64,000 nucleotides of DNA from Lucinisca nassula (taxonomy: Eukaryota > Mollusca > Bivalvia > Lucinida > Lucinidae), in contig OY757016.1 of the NCBI GenBank assembly GCA_963580285.1, positions 41,555,124 to 41,619,123 on the forward strand, in the 5' to 3' direction. Position numbers and translations under genes: made by a program. Within the stretch, counting starts at the first letter, position 1. The number at the start of each line of letters is the position of its first letter. This document shows positions 42,601 to 53,263 of this stretch, piece after piece. Under the pieces are notes generated by a model, which was not told the DNA's origin, ran no database searches, and worked only from the letters and a program-made list of their open reading frames with translations.

Positions 42601-43026
42601 CCCATGGTTGTCACCAATACGGTCACGTCGATACGTGACGTAGCCGTCAAGGGCAATGTCTTCATCTGAAGTTCGAGGATCAAGCCAAGTCTCAGTGATA
42701 CCAATGATACTAAAATTGCAAAGTTCAGAGAATATAATATCCTTTTTGTTTGTTAGACTTTGAACATTATAGTGCACAATAGAGAATTTTTCGCTTAGAA
42801 CAGTGTCGTTTAGAGATGTCGATGAGTTATCAGATGTTATTGACTCATCTGAGTTCGGGCCCGGGTTAGTTTCAACATCCCCACAACTAATTAGCAATAG
42901 CGATAGGAATGTTATAAATTCAAAGTTTGTGAACCGGGATAGACCTTTGATTTTCATGTGATGACAATAATGCAGACCTATATGCATCCTATATTCAGTA
43001 ATATCTATGTTCATTATGTTATACAA
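39643..43026 (-). CDS. Non-LTR retrotransposon ORF2: endonuclease-reverse transcriptase with N-terminal 2A-like peptide
   Basis: An uninterrupted 1127-codon frame. Residues 36-48 are hydrophobic and run straight into GDVETNPGP (49-57), a 2A-like translational recoding motif that would release the upstream peptide between G56 and P57. Residues ~80-300 form an apurinic-type endonuclease (HYNVQSL, ITETWLD, MGDFNID, HCPVF), which nicks target DNA. The reverse transcriptase at ~510-790 has VFCDVSKAFDRVWHKG, VPQGSILGPLLF and the catalytic FADDTSLY (~740). The C-terminus has a C-x-C...H...C cluster (ALCVCG, EHFLLHC). It belongs broadly to the CR1/L2-Jockey group. The intact frame suggests recent insertion. 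A diverged relative lies at 60.5-63.0 kb. An in-phase ATG at 43024-43026 is assumed as the start; the methionine at residue 24 is an alternative. Confidence 0.9.
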   Translation of the reverse strand: MYNIMNIDITEYRMHIGLHYCHHMKIKGLSRFTNFEFITFLSLLLISCGDVETNPGPNSDESITSDNSSTSLNDTVLSEKFSIVHYNVQSLTNKKDIIFSELCNFSIIGITETWLDPRTSDEDIALDGYVTYRRDRIGDNHGGVCVYVRDNLFSKRRQDLEFLDLECVWVEICINNRKLLIGTFYRPPNSSHATFQAIEDSIGLATDTNPHELLVMGDFNIDMADNRSSRKISDLCQENGLDQLITGYTHFTETSQSTIDLILSNNSKDILICGVGEPFLNQNIRYHCPVFCVLNFDKQKTHVFKRHIWLFDQGDYQSLSDVMRNTNWDNFKDPNINKYVKNLTDHLTQCSSKYIPNKIVSVRPSDPNWLTTNIKRLIRKRKRYYSRYKKTQSITNFEAYKQIRNNVNNEIRNSKQKMNEKLADKLNNGSLGPKDWWKTLKHVIKPTRTSNIPPLNTQGNIYSDEMDKAEVLNTFFSSQTIIDETNAHLPESNPNNIQNETLHSVHLSPSEVETCLKSLQTGKAAGPDAINNRLLKELSNSISIPLCDLFNFSLLSGQFPESWKLANITPIHKKNEPSDPANYRPISLLSAVGKVLEKLVHKYIFNFFRDNGVITSLQSGFVPGDSTVNQLIDIYNSFCKALDVGKEVRAVFCDVSKAFDRVWHKGLLHKLNSVGITGSLLSWFNSYLSDRLQRVVLPGTTSSWQPIKAGVPQGSILGPLLFLVYINDIVEDIHCTIRLFADDTSLYIIVENPVEAAHLLNDDLERIQQWAKKWLVSFNPTKSESLLLSRKINKPYHPPIFMDTQEISEVSTHKHLGLIFSSDCTWHEHLAEIKSKAWNRINIMRKLKFLLDRKSLQTIYCSFIRPLLEYADVVWDNCTQYEAYELEKIQIEAARIVTGATRLVSLNLLYSETGWDTLASRRNKHKIAMLYKMYHGISPAYLSSLLPATVGENVSYSLRNSTNIQTIHSHSQLYFNSFLPSAIRTWNSLSEEIRNSSSLASLKRQLNTNLIPTPRHFNAGKRLGQIYHSRLRTKCSSLNEHLFSRNIVPSALCVCGLVEDTEHFLLHCPRYANFREEMLRSVYQFCQPTLDTLLYGDQTLNYNENKQIVLLVHNFILKTKRFQTNHN
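42856..42882 (-). other. 2A-like motif (GDVETNPGP) in ORF2
   Basis: Exact match to the D-V-E-x-N-P-G-P consensus, preceded by a hydrophobic stretch FLSLLLISC. 2A peptides near the N-terminus of endonuclease-type non-LTR elements are reported from several invertebrates, sometimes doubling as signal sequences. Confidence 0.85.
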
Positions 43027-43601
43027 TCGACAAGAAATCTGAATTGCTTTAAGGACACACGTATAGGACCGGGCATGACTGTCACATTACAGAGGCAGAA
43101 GGTTCGATATTTAGGAATGGACTCCCCGTGGAGGAGAATACAAGCATTAAGGAGATACAATAGTAAATGTACATATAAATAAAGCATTTGTAACAAACAG
43201 GTTTCCATAAGGGAAATGGGATACATATGTTATGAATAGGAGACAGCTTTAAAGTTTCTGATTCGCATTATAGTTGACCAAAGTGCCAATACACAAGTCC
43301 AAAAATGACACTCTTGTAGAAGGCTAGATACTTAAGTCGACCCTCGTCATCTCAAACACAAAGGGACTGGAAATTTTTGGCTTAAGGTAGCAATGGTTTA
43401 GAAGCAAAAAAGCTTAAGTTTAAATTAGAATAATAGTGCCAAAAATTCATTTCGACCTCAGCAGTAGCTTGAGATATCAAAGTTTGAGATAACGAGAGTC
43501 CACTGTACTTTCCAATGTACCGCCGCATGCCGAACAGCATCATCAATGGACAAGGTATCAGCAGCATGCATAAAACTAACAGTAACAGTAGGCGGGTAAA
43601 A

Positions 43602-43883
43602 ACATCACGAGAACATGCCTACTCAAATTGATTCAAACTCCACCACTGAACAAATCGATAATTCGGGCTAAAAAAAAAAAAAAAAAAAAAACACATAGCC
43701 CAATGTATTATATGTATAAAAAGAACAATACAGATCGCGGGTACACACTTCAACCGTCTCAACGGGCACCCACAATCCATACTTGTCGGCAGTAACAGGG
43801 GAGGGGTTAATCCTGCAAACCCCAGTTTTGCTACATAAATTTAGAGTTTTGGTGTCAAATGTATATAGGCGAGTTTCCATGCT
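43602..43883. mobile_element. Family A MITE, strongly diverged
   Basis: CATCACGAGAACATGCC start and GGCGAGTTTCCATGCTG end. The central hairpin is decayed (CTTCAACCGTCTCAACGGG). It has acquired a poly-A run at about 43670-43691. Confidence 0.55.
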
Positions 43884-43990
43884 GCAGGAACAAGCATATA
43901 CGATTTACTTCCCTTGAATTAGGGGAAAAAAAGATATCGTAAATCAAGAATACTACAGTCCTCGAACGATAAGTTGAGAGTGACGTCAGC

Positions 43991-44021
<31 letters not shown>

Positions 44022-46675
44022 GTTGTTGAGGACTGTCCACCCTTGCGAAAAGGCGACGACGCTTCAATAATGATAATTATAACGGTAAAATCTGTCTTGC
44101 TAGCCAATGATGGTTACTTCAGCAACAACGGCACAACCTGCCAAACCTACCTGTGGTGGTTTACTCTTTTACGTCACTGTCAACCCATCTTCCGAGAGCT
44201 ATACATATGGTACAGAAGTTCGTGCCAACAGGCACAACAATAAACAAACCCGGTCTTGCGATATCGAAGGGGCAACGTCAAACAAACGTCGTTGTAACGT
44301 CCTGACGATGCACCGACGTTGATGTGACGTTGCAACCATAACATGACGTTACATCCATTTACATCCGATGTCACAATTGCGTCATCGGCCTGCTGGGATA
44401 TGTCAGATCAGAATTACATGCATTTAATGAGTCGAAGCGTCGGTAGCAGTTTCGACCATTCGCAAATAAGGGAAAGAAAAAGAAAAGCAGTTCCATTGAA
44501 GACACTATAGTCCAGGCTCACTGGCCCCAAGACCGCCACCTCGCCCAATTCACTCCGGCAAATTCAAACATATCAACAATTTGGCTTGTTAAATTCATAA
44601 GCAGGACATATAACACGCTGATTTGTCAAAAAAGGCATGTGGGTATTATGAAAGTTATAAGCATCACCAATATCATAACAGGCCGAGTCGAGCACTGAAA
44701 AAGACCCGCACTACCGCTGGGCCTGGACATGACGATAAGGAGTACCCATCAGACTGCTCAGGTGCGTGGACCAGTGCACACTCTTGTTTGCGGATGATCT
44801 ATAAGCAGACATGCCTCGTGCAGTACAACTCCGACATTAGTTACATGTATGGGCCATTATTAGTTAGTTTGAGAGCATCATCCACGGACCCCCGTCTCAT
44901 TTCCGAAACGAAAATAAAATGAAACGAGAGCCCTTGTGGTGATTTGAGGACACGCTGAGATACACAACCTTCCCCGCCCCATGACGCTCTTACATTACAC
45001 TAGGCAAGGGCCTCGGGCAGGGGGATGTGTAGGATACATGTACAACGCGAACAAACCGACCTGAGGCTGACCTCGACGCAAAGAGTAAATCACCCAATGC
45101 CACGGCCCAACACGTCGGGCCGCGAAAACTTCCCGTGACTCTTCGGCAGTTCGTGAATCGCGATCCACCTGCAGTCCTCTATGTATTAAACGAGGCTGCG
45201 CATGACAAAACCTACAAGAATGCCTGGGCGACCAGCAAGGACTCGGATCAGCCTGCGCATTCGCGCAGTCCGATCAGAGTCCTCGCTGTTCGCACGAACC
45301 CACTATAGGCTATAATCAACGCAGAAAGACAAAATTTCCTGACACGGCGGACGGGGTCCATGCGCTGGCTCACAAAAACAGTTTCGACCTCTTCGGAAAA
45401 CTGCGAAGATGAAAATATGTATTCAGTCGCGTGTAAAATTTTGCTAGTAGAGTTCAAAAGCACCAGGTCAGCTTGTTCGTGATTAACATGGAAGTGTTGT
45501 AAAGCGAGAATTTCATGCAAAAATTGTGTCAGTGTTACAAATGTACATGCGACAGCACAAAGTACTTGAGTAAATAGGAGTAATAATGTCTAATAAGGTA
45601 CGTTATGATATTAGATTTAGGCCTTCAAAAAGCATGTCCCGTGAGGTCGACGGGGTCTCAGGTCCGCCTGCGCATTCACAGGCTCAGACCCGAGCCCCCG
45701 CCGATCCCGCGAGCATGCATGCGGTTTAGCCGCCAAACGACAAGATTTCTCACAATGAGCGTTGAACCGCCAAACAAGATAGCAGCGGGCACATGACGCG
45801 TGAGCAACGTCGCATCAACACCGGCATCAGCGCCGATGCGACGCCGACAGGCGCCATGTGCTCGCTGGGTAATTTTGAGCAACTGTACCGGCAAGATCAA
45901 GTTATTTACTAGGATTATGAAGCTCATTAACCAACCTTTAACCTGCTGAATACTCAATTAAGCCACTTTTATTTCTGACTTGGAACCAATCGGATTACTT
46001 GATGCGGTTTATTTCTACACATTCATAAACTGAATGTCAAACAGTGCTTCAAGCCATCTTATCTGGATCCACAATGTTTGCAAAGATAGGGCTTGTCGCC
46101 CACAGCAGGACAGAGGCCAATACAACAAATCAAAATGTGCGGGTGAGCCGTGTCACACAAGGGATGTCATTGCCTCATGAGCGTGCATCACCAGCCCAGG
46201 CCCGACTACGGATTCGCAGTCGCACCTGAGCTGGTGCAGCCCACCCAAGCAGGACGCAGGACAAGATTCAAATGCACAGTAAATTTGGAAGGATCGGCTC
46301 ATTTAAAAACACTGGCAAGTCACAGAGCCACCTATCACCAGGACTGTACAAGCTTACTACAATCTAGTCAGGTTCTTAGATAAACTGGTTTACAGCTCGA
46401 AAAAAATAATCATGTGCTTAGATTTTTAAGCGCCACTGACAAATTTTCAACTACTAAGTAGGTACATGTATAATAGCTTAGAGCATAGATACACGCCGTG
46501 TAACGATGGTCCCAAGCATTGGATAATACAGTTCTAAGCTAATTGCGTAGACCCTCGCCAGACTGCTCCTAAAGGAAGGTGCCGTCTGGTCAGGTTTACA
46601 CTGCACGTCACTCCGCCAAAGTTTTCCGAATAATCCACGAAATATGCAGCAAACTTGTTGACATGAAAAAGAGTA
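43884..46675. other. Intergenic region, no gene seen
   Basis: Mixed-composition DNA with a 30-base poly-T run at 43993-44022 and foldbacks near 45228 and 45650. I found no convincing coding region on either strand; short open frames lack recognisable motifs. Confidence 0.4.
45228..45298. repeat. Foldback repeat (family E)
   Basis: GCGACCAGCAAGGACTCGGA arm, CCTGCGCATTCGCGCAG loop stem, and GAGTCCTCGCTGTTCGC partner. A weaker relative lies at about 45640-45715. Confidence 0.6.
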
Positions 46676-46932
46676 GCGTCACGAAAACATGCCCAGTCTG
46701 ATATTCTTCGAAATTCCACCCCCCCCCCCTCCTACCCCGGGAAAAAATGTACGGATCGTAAGTACCCGTTAGGACCGCCTCATCAAGGTGGTTCCAATGA
46801 ACAACCACAATCCGTGCCCGGACAGAAACGAGAGAAAAATGAATGTCCCTGTAAACCCAAGTTTTAGTATATATGGTAGAAGTGGGAACTCAAGGGGGTC
46901 AAGATTACGTGGGCGTGCTTTCGAGACGGTAC
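46676..46932. mobile_element. Family A MITE, diverged
   Basis: CGTCACGAAAACATGCC start, GACCGCCTCATCAAGGTGG centre, and GGGCGTGCTTTCGAGACGG end. A C-run at about 46720-46732 interrupts the left half. Confidence 0.6.
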
Positions 46933-47219
46933 ACAACGTGATAGAGTCCATAGGGATTTAGGTTAATAATGTAATAATTTGACCTTTTGTAGGCTGTTGG
47001 CGATCACGTGTTGTCACACAACGAGATCGAGCTTTTGTGAATGAATATTGGTTCAACTATTATGAATGGTTCAACTATTATGAATGAAAGATGTAAACAG
47101 AGAATACTAGTATAAACACCATGCGTGTAGATAGTATTTGACATAAGGAAGTGGCGCACATCATTAATATGAAACAGACAAGGATGAATGAAGGATGGAT
47201 ACACATTTGGAATAGCAGC

Positions 47220-48374
47220 TTATGTGTTCATAGGGTGCCCATCCTCCTTGGCATCATACACTTTCAAGTCAGACATACACGTAATTTTGGTTTTGTTGCC
47301 AGCAGAGTCTTGAATGTGGGGATAGCCACCATAAATCCATGTTTTAATGACTTTAGAGTTTTTTGTCCGTTTGATACGTCTACATTCAAATGCTAGTTGC
47401 TTACGTGCTGGGGTAAGGTCCTCATTAATGAAGACATGTTTGATATGATTGTTGCGCAAAGCAGTTCTTCCCTGAAGCAAATTCAGTCTAGCGTTGCTGT
47501 TAGTGAATTTAATGATAATTTCACGATCCCTTGGTAGTGGCCGCGACGCATTTACGTCGTCTTCGTTGGATTCGTCAACGTTCACACCTCCATGGACACC
47601 AGGCCTTGGCGGACCAACGCGATGGGCACGGTCAATATCAAGATTCGTTATATTAGAATTCACAGATTTAGCAAAATCCAATACCTTCATTGTGACATCC
47701 TAGTTCTTAGTTTCACGAATACCTGAAATGCGAAGACACATCCTTCTTGAGTACTGTTCAGACTCATCCTGCTTTTGCTGGAGAGAACTAACTTCATTTT
47801 GGAGGTCACTACATTGCTTTTTCAGATCGTCGAGGTCAGACCTAGTTGAATTTAACTCGGTCTTCAAGAATTGAGTTGCTTCATTAACTTTAGCCTGAAC
47901 CTGATCACTTATCTCCTGTTGCAGCATTGACTTAACTAGTTGTGCAGTTCGTATTATATCGAGCTCTGAAAGTCCCGGAGTTGCAGACTGGAAGCCCACC
48001 ATCTGTGGAGGAGCGCCTATGCCAAGCATAGGATTCATGATCGGCGCTTGAATAGGAGGCTGTGAGCCAAGGCTCACACCCGGACCAAGACCCGACTGGT
48101 CTAGACTTTGGTCTAGACTTTGACCTTGGCTAAAGTCTGTGTTCTGCAGCATTGTTGAACTACTGGGTGTAGACGGGAGTTCTACAGAAGCCGGTTCAAT
48201 AGACTTGTGTGGGGTTTTCAATAGAGACTGCGATTCGGCTTCTGTATCTGATTCAAAGACAGCTTCAGTTATAATATTAGTGTCAGAAACAAGAGATTTC
48301 GTCTTCTTTGGAGATGACTCTACTTGAGGTGATGATTTATTTCGCTTTCTGCTACTTCTACTTCTACGAACCAT
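47220..48374 (-). pseudogene. Non-LTR retrotransposon ORF1 (coiled-coil/RNA-binding protein) with one nonsense codon
   Basis: A single frame of 384 codons from the ATG at 48374 to the TAA at 47220, broken only by TAG at 47700-47702. The N-terminus is basic (RRSRSSRKRNK), followed by a Ser/Pro/Gln-rich region to ~150, a heptad-rich coiled coil (~165-210, DDLKKQCSDLQNEVSSL), the ORF1-typical EQYSRRMCLRISG motif, then after the stop an RNA-binding segment (DRAHRVG, REIIIKF, NEDLTPARKQLAFECR). Such proteins coat element RNA during retrotransposition. It lies on the same strand as the ORF2 at 39643-43026 but 4.2 kb upstream, with unrelated DNA and a MITE between, so membership of one element is unproven. 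Confidence 0.8.
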
Positions 48375-48755
48375 AATACACGGGCACTCTTTAACTAGTA
48401 ACGGTACAAAGGTCTTTGTTTACATTTTCCCGCCTAAGGATTCACTGTGGGTCTCTGATAATCAATCAATATCTTCAAATATAGATACTAAAATGCTATA
48501 AAAGTCATATTTCCTGATAGCTGGGAAAAAATGCTGTCACTCACATGTATTTTATTATCCCTAGTCCCCTATATCCTTTCAAAAGTTCACATTATTTTCA
48601 CTTCAAATTTCCATGTTTTGAATCGACAATCACGTGATTTGAGGTTTTTTTGATCAGAATTGAACGATGTAGGATAAGAATTTCTACACCCGTGGATATG
48701 TCGGAAATTCTAACCTGGTGTACAAGAAAATGCTATATTCATGTGTCTGAAAATA
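48375..48755. other. Upstream flank of ORF1, no gene seen
   Basis: Possible 5' UTR of the ORF1 element next to 48374; otherwise AT-rich DNA without recognised features. Confidence 0.4.
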
Positions 48756-48758
48756 AAA

Positions 48759-49027
48759 CATTACGAAAACACGCCTATACAAATACATTGTAACCTTTGT
48801 CGCCGAAAAAATGATAAAAAATTGTGATATTTTTCTTGTTTCTGCTCAAAATTTTTATTGTGGGTACTCCTTAGAACCGCCTCATCGAGGCGGTTCAAAA
48901 AGTACCGACAATCTATATTTTAGAGCAGAAATAAAAAAAAATAAGGCTTGCCCCTGCAAACCCAGTTTTACTATATAAAAGTGGGGTTCAAGGGGGGTCA
49001 AAAATATTTAGGCGTGTTTTCGTGATG
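48759..49027. mobile_element. Family A hairpin MITE
   Basis: CATTACGAAAACACGCC start, GAACCGCCTCATCGAGGC centre, and GGCGTGTTTTCGTGATG end. Confidence 0.8.
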
Positions 49028-49129
49028 AACTATTATACTTTGTTACATCGATTGTGGGTGGTTGTCATGGATACCAATTTTCCATTGTATAAAAGGGTAT
49101 TCGTTTCGACGACGGTTGGATTTATAATA

Positions 49130-49372
49130 AACCCATTTAGTAGCAGAAACCCCAAAACGGGTATTTGGCAAACAGTGCAGACCAGACCAGACGCCGCAAA
49201 ACGCGGCGTCTGATCAGAGCCTACACTGTCTGCAAAAAAGTTCAGCCATTTCCCAAATAAATTTTGAAGAAAACACAACCTGAAACCCCTAAATCTTGAA
49301 ATGGACTCCTGCTATATATATATAAGGAGGAAGGAGGAAGATTCCATTTGGTACAAAAAGGCCTAAGCTATC
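49130..49372. mobile_element. Family D MITE, full length
   Basis: AACCCCAAAACGGGTATTTG lead, then the complete hairpin TTGGCAAACAGTGCAGAC/GCCTACACTGTCTGC with a GACGCCGCAAAACGCGGCG stem, and an AGGAAGATTCCATTTGG end shared with 10868-11070. Confidence 0.65.
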
Positions 49373-49663
49373 TCTGCAATAATTGAAGAACATCACTTTA
49401 TTGTTGTCACACGACTCCGCCGTTATTTGCGAAACTTGAAACTGATTCTTTTAACCTGCTTGAAAACTGTTGACTCCATGGTAACCGCTGCTAATATCAT
49501 CGTTCCATTCAATATAATCTCATAGAAATGATTTTGGTTTCTTTAAGTATTATTCAGCGGCTGTTGCCTTTTAACATCCTTTAAGGTGTAATGATTTTAA
49601 AGAGTGTTTAGAGACTTTCAGGGGCGACAAGTCTTACAAGCACATATATACCTCCCATAACAG

Positions 49664-49940
49664 TACGGCGAAAACACGCCTATATAATTTTGACACCCTT
49701 AAACCCCACTTTTATATTCGGATCTACAGGGGTATACCTTATTTATTTTATTTTTGCTCGAAAACATAGATTGTGGGTACTCGTTAGAACCGCCTCACCG
49801 AGGCGGTTCTAATGAGATCCCACCGTGAATGTATGTTTTGAGCAGAAATATGAAAAAATATCATACTCTTTTTTGTCTGAAATTTCCATTTTTGTATGGT
49901 AAAAGTTTCAATACATTTGAATAGACATGTTTTCGTAATG
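49664..49940. mobile_element. Family A hairpin MITE
   Basis: ACGGCGAAAACACGCC start, GAACCGCCTCACCGAGGC centre, and ACATGTTTTCGTAATG end. Confidence 0.7.
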
Positions 49941-50042
49941 TAGAGCAAATGCTTTCCTTTAAAGATAGAGCATTTTTTTTCAAGGGGCTTGTAGAACAAG
50001 GTTATTCTTGCACACCAGACAAGGAAATCCGTGGTTTTACCC

Positions 50043-50413
50043 TGGGATAGAAATTTATGTTCTGACCCTGGTGTTCCGACCCCAAATCGAATAAAATCGC
50101 GTGTTTGATAAATGCACTGGTTGATTACAACCTCATGCGCGGCGTCGTCATGCGTGACGTCACTAAACATTCCTGTTGTGTCATCACAAAATGGCGGACG
50201 TCGGTAACCGAAGTGACAGCAGCATTAAAAATTTGCAATAGAAATGGAAGGTATGCAAGAAAAAGAATCCAATATGGGTGTGAGGGGTGGATAGAAAAAT
50301 CCGTCCCTCGGGATCACTGTCCGGCATCACTCGGCAAGCCTCGTGATGCCGGACAGTGTCCCTCGGGACGGATTTTTCAATCCACCTCTCACACCCATAT
50401 AAGATTCTTATAA
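50043..50413. mobile_element. Large foldback element (family F), second copy
   Basis: Inverse orientation to 10342-10726: the arm-free part comes first (GGATAGAAATTTATGTTCTG, with TGACGTCA at about 50156). The ~145-bp hairpin at 50268-50413 is bounded by ATATGGGTGTGAGG and its complement. Confidence 0.7.
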
Positions 50414-50524
50414 TATGCATGGTGCCTTTGCGTAGATATGAAACTGATTGCATAAGTGGTTGGGGAGCACAGACGACAACACAGAACAGAAAACTGCAGA
50501 GTGTAGAAGACTTTTCTGGGTCAG

Positions 50525-50690
50525 ATTAGCCCAGGCAAAGTGATGCGAGTCGGTCCGTCCGTCCAACGCATATAAACCCAGGCTTAGACGTCATTTCATC
50601 TCATTATCGGGTAAACTGCCAAAAAATTGTATGCAGTGCTTACAAAATTACCTAAATAATGTTGAAGGTGACATATAAGCTCCATTAAAA
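50525..50690 (+). mobile_element. SINE-T fragment
   Basis: Carries GCCCAGGCAAAGTGATGCG, GTCCAACGCATATAAACCC and the TCATCTCATTATCGGGTAAA segment; internally deleted. Confidence 0.5.
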
Positions 50691-50728
50691 CAAAACTGCT
50701 AAAGGTTGCCTTTGGAAGCACACGCATG

Positions 50729-51004
50729 CATTACGTAAACACGCCATTTCAAATCTATTGGAAACAAAATACCACAAACAAGTGAAAATGTTCAGATAAA
50801 AAGTATGTTATTTTCCTTATTTCTGTTCCAAACATAGCTTTGGGAACTCATTAGAACCGCGTCGCTGAGGCTGTTCTAACGGGTACCTACAATCTTTGTC
50901 TGAGTAGAAATAAGAAAAATAATGTGTACCCCTGTAAACCCCAGTTTTACAATATAAAATAGTGTTTTAGGGGGTCAAAATTATATAGACGTGTTTTCGC
51001 GATG
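50729..51004. mobile_element. Family A hairpin MITE
   Basis: CATTACGTAAACACGCC start, GAACCGCGTCGCTGAGGC centre, and ACGTGTTTTCGCGATG end. Confidence 0.7.
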
Positions 51005-51244
51005 TACGTACATACGTACATATGCATGTATGTACATTTATGTGAAAATCAAGAATCACACTTTCTTGGCTAAGTTTGACCAATGAGGCCTCATTAAATT
51101 TTCAAACTCATATGCGACACTTGTATTTCCTTGCAAATTAAAAATAATCAAAACAATAAAATGACTTTCGGGTCGATTGTCTACGATTCTGAAAAGATAA
51201 AATTACCCTGATCTTGACCTTATGTCCTTAACTTTAAGGAAGCA

Positions 51245-51305
51245 ATAGAGAACGGGATCAGCCGCCGCGTTTTGCGGCATCCGATATAGGTTAACACTTT
51301 TTGCA
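51245..51305. repeat. Family D foldback fragment
   Basis: GGGATCAGCCGCCGCG stem with GCGGCATCCGATATAGG partner; outer arms degraded. Confidence 0.4.
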
Positions 51306-51407
51306 AATGCTCATTTTTTGCCGTGGAACCTTGGCAAATAAAGACTTACCACTAAGTTCAAAAATGACACTTGCCGCTCATTCCGTTTTCAATGCACTCT
51401 GTCCATT

Positions 51408-51858
51408 ACGAAGAAAAAAACGTTTCCAATATACAATCCAACATGTATTAAGCAAGCACCTAAGGGATAACCAAAATGTGCTTGCTTAAGCCTTGTGACA
51501 GGTGCTTGCTTAATACAGGTGAAATTTAACACATCTGCCTTTTTCGGGAACCAAATGCTTGCTTGCTTATGACGGGTTGCTTGCTTAATAGAGGTGGCCA
51601 CTAAGACAGGTTTTACTTTATTGAGAATTTTGTCACAAAAAAAAGTGAATTTTCCGAAAAAAAAATCCCTTTTTTTTAATATTTCAGCACTAAACATAGA
51701 TGTTTGGTTCTCGTTAGAACCGCCTCCAACGAGTTCTCACAATCAATAATTTTGAGCAGAAAAACTACAGCACATGTATTCCCGCTGTTAAACCAAGTTT
51801 TAATATGTGAAAGTGGGGTTTGATGGGGTCAAAATTATATAGGCTTGCGTTCGTGATT
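51408..51858. mobile_element. Family A MITE with internal insertion and partly deleted hairpin
   Basis: CATTACGAAGAAAAAAACG start at about 51407. The centre is reduced to GAACCGCCTCCAACGAG at about 51718, and the element ends GGCTTGCGTTCGTGATT. The left half is interrupted at about 51441-51640. Confidence 0.55.
51441..51640. repeat. TTAAGCAAGCACCT foldback/direct-repeat insertion
   Basis: GTATTAAGCAAGCACCT and its complement AGGTGCTTGCTTAATAC about 50 bp apart, plus further TTGCTTGCTTA direct repeats to 51595. It lies within a family A MITE. Confidence 0.5.
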
Positions 51859-51972
51859 GCGCGCGGTTTATCTATCTTTGTCACTGGTTGTCATGTGAAC
51901 ATAAACAGTAAAAGCGATACCGTATATATAGCATGGCAGTAATTAACCTCCTCCTCCTCTTTCGCTCACAAG

Positions 51973-52231
51973 CATAACGAAAACATGCCTATACAAATAC
52001 ATTGTAACCTTTATCGCCGAAAAAGTGAAAATTTATTTTTCTTATTTCTGCTCTAAAATATAAATTGTGGTTACTCGTTAGAACCGCCTCGAGGCGGTTC
52101 TAACGAGTAACCACAATCTATATTTTAGAGCAGAAATAAGAAAAATAAGGTTTACCTCTGCAAACCCCAGTTTTACTATATAAAAGTGGGGTTCAAGGGG
52201 GTCAAAATTATATAGGCATGTTTTCGTGATG
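51973..52231. mobile_element. Family A hairpin MITE, highly symmetrical
   Basis: CATAACGAAAACATGCC start and GGCATGTTTTCGTGATG end. The central palindrome is perfect around GAACCGCCTCGAGGCGGTTC, with no loop. Confidence 0.8.
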
Positions 52232-52292
52232 GCGAGCTTTGAGGTCAGGCTTCTATACTTGTTGTCCAAGATTGTGGTCTCACTGGTCTGGT

Positions 52293-52873
52293 CCGTTATT
52301 AAAAAAAAAGCGCCAATTCAAAACATATTGAAAAGTGTACCACCAAACAATGAAAATTTCCAGATAAAAATGTTTGATATTTTCTTATTTCTGCTCAAAA
52401 CGCAGATTGTTGGTACTTGTTAGAACCGCCTCGGCGAGGCGGTTCTGTCGAGTACCACCAATCTGTTTTGAGCAGAAATAGAAAAATAATATATACCCCT
52501 ACAAACCCCAGTTTTACTTTATAAAAGTGAGGTTAAAGGGGTCAAAATTATATACAGTAGAACTTCGATGGCTCAAACACCGATGGCTCGTTTACCATGG
52601 ATGTGTCGAAACCATTCTTTAGCCCCTAGCGAAATCCTCTATGTAAGAAATAGTGGGGATAATTAAGGAGATTTTAGTCTTTTATCTTGCAAATGTATGC
52701 TGTGTGTACACACAGCATACATATTCATTATAGGACACCGAAAAGATGTCTAAATGTATCTCGTTATGCCTCCTGACAGTAACCCTCATAGGCTCGAACT
52801 ACCCCTGTCTAGAACAGATTTTCGAGGTCCCTAAGGTGTTCGAGCCATTGAAGTTCGACTGTAGGCATCTTTT
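52293..52873. mobile_element. Family A MITE split by a Tigger-like element
   Basis: Left end degraded; hairpin GAACCGCCTCGGCGAGGC. The MITE is cut at AAAATTATATA (52554) and resumes as TAGGCATCTTTTCGTGAT at 52862 after the inserted element. Confidence 0.7.
52555..52861. mobile_element. Tigger/pogo-like MITE (family C) with TA duplication
   Basis: Terminal inverted repeats CAGTAGAACTTCGATGGCTC and the complementary GAGCCATTGAAGTTCGACTG, flanked by TA on both sides. Inside is a collapsed palindrome, ATGCTGTGTGTACACACAGC. A related copy is at 57665-58153. No transposase. Confidence 0.75.
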
Positions 52874-52974
52874 CGTGATATGATTCTTATTGCGCAGCCT
52901 GATGAGCAGCTTCTCCCGGCAGATGCCAAAATATTCAAGCTGTTTCTCAAAATGTTAACATTACGTGTGATAAC

Positions 52975-53263
52975 TCGGCCCCAGCTCATCGGGGCTTGAA
53001 GAAATAGATAGGCTGCATTATGCTTCCACGCAGAACTGAAACCGATCCGTACACGAGTACTTGTAAACGCTTAGAGTATCTAAGCCTGCCCAGGCAAAGC
53101 AGTGCGCGTCGGGCCGTCCATGCTTATAATCCCTATTTGTTTCATTGGGCGGCAGAGCTTGAGATGTCAATGCCGGGTAAAAGTCCCACAAAATTGGAAG
53201 CAACGTCTCCAAAATGACCTTTACAGTGTTGACGGGGACGTTAAACTTCAAATCAAACAAATC
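52975..53263 (+). mobile_element. SINE-T retroposon
   Basis: Nearly complete copy (GCTCATCGGGGCTTGAAG, GTACACGAGTACTTG, GTCCATGCTTATAATCC, GGAAGCAACGTCTCC, GACGGGGACGTTAAAC) ending in TCAAACAAAT. Confidence 0.7.
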
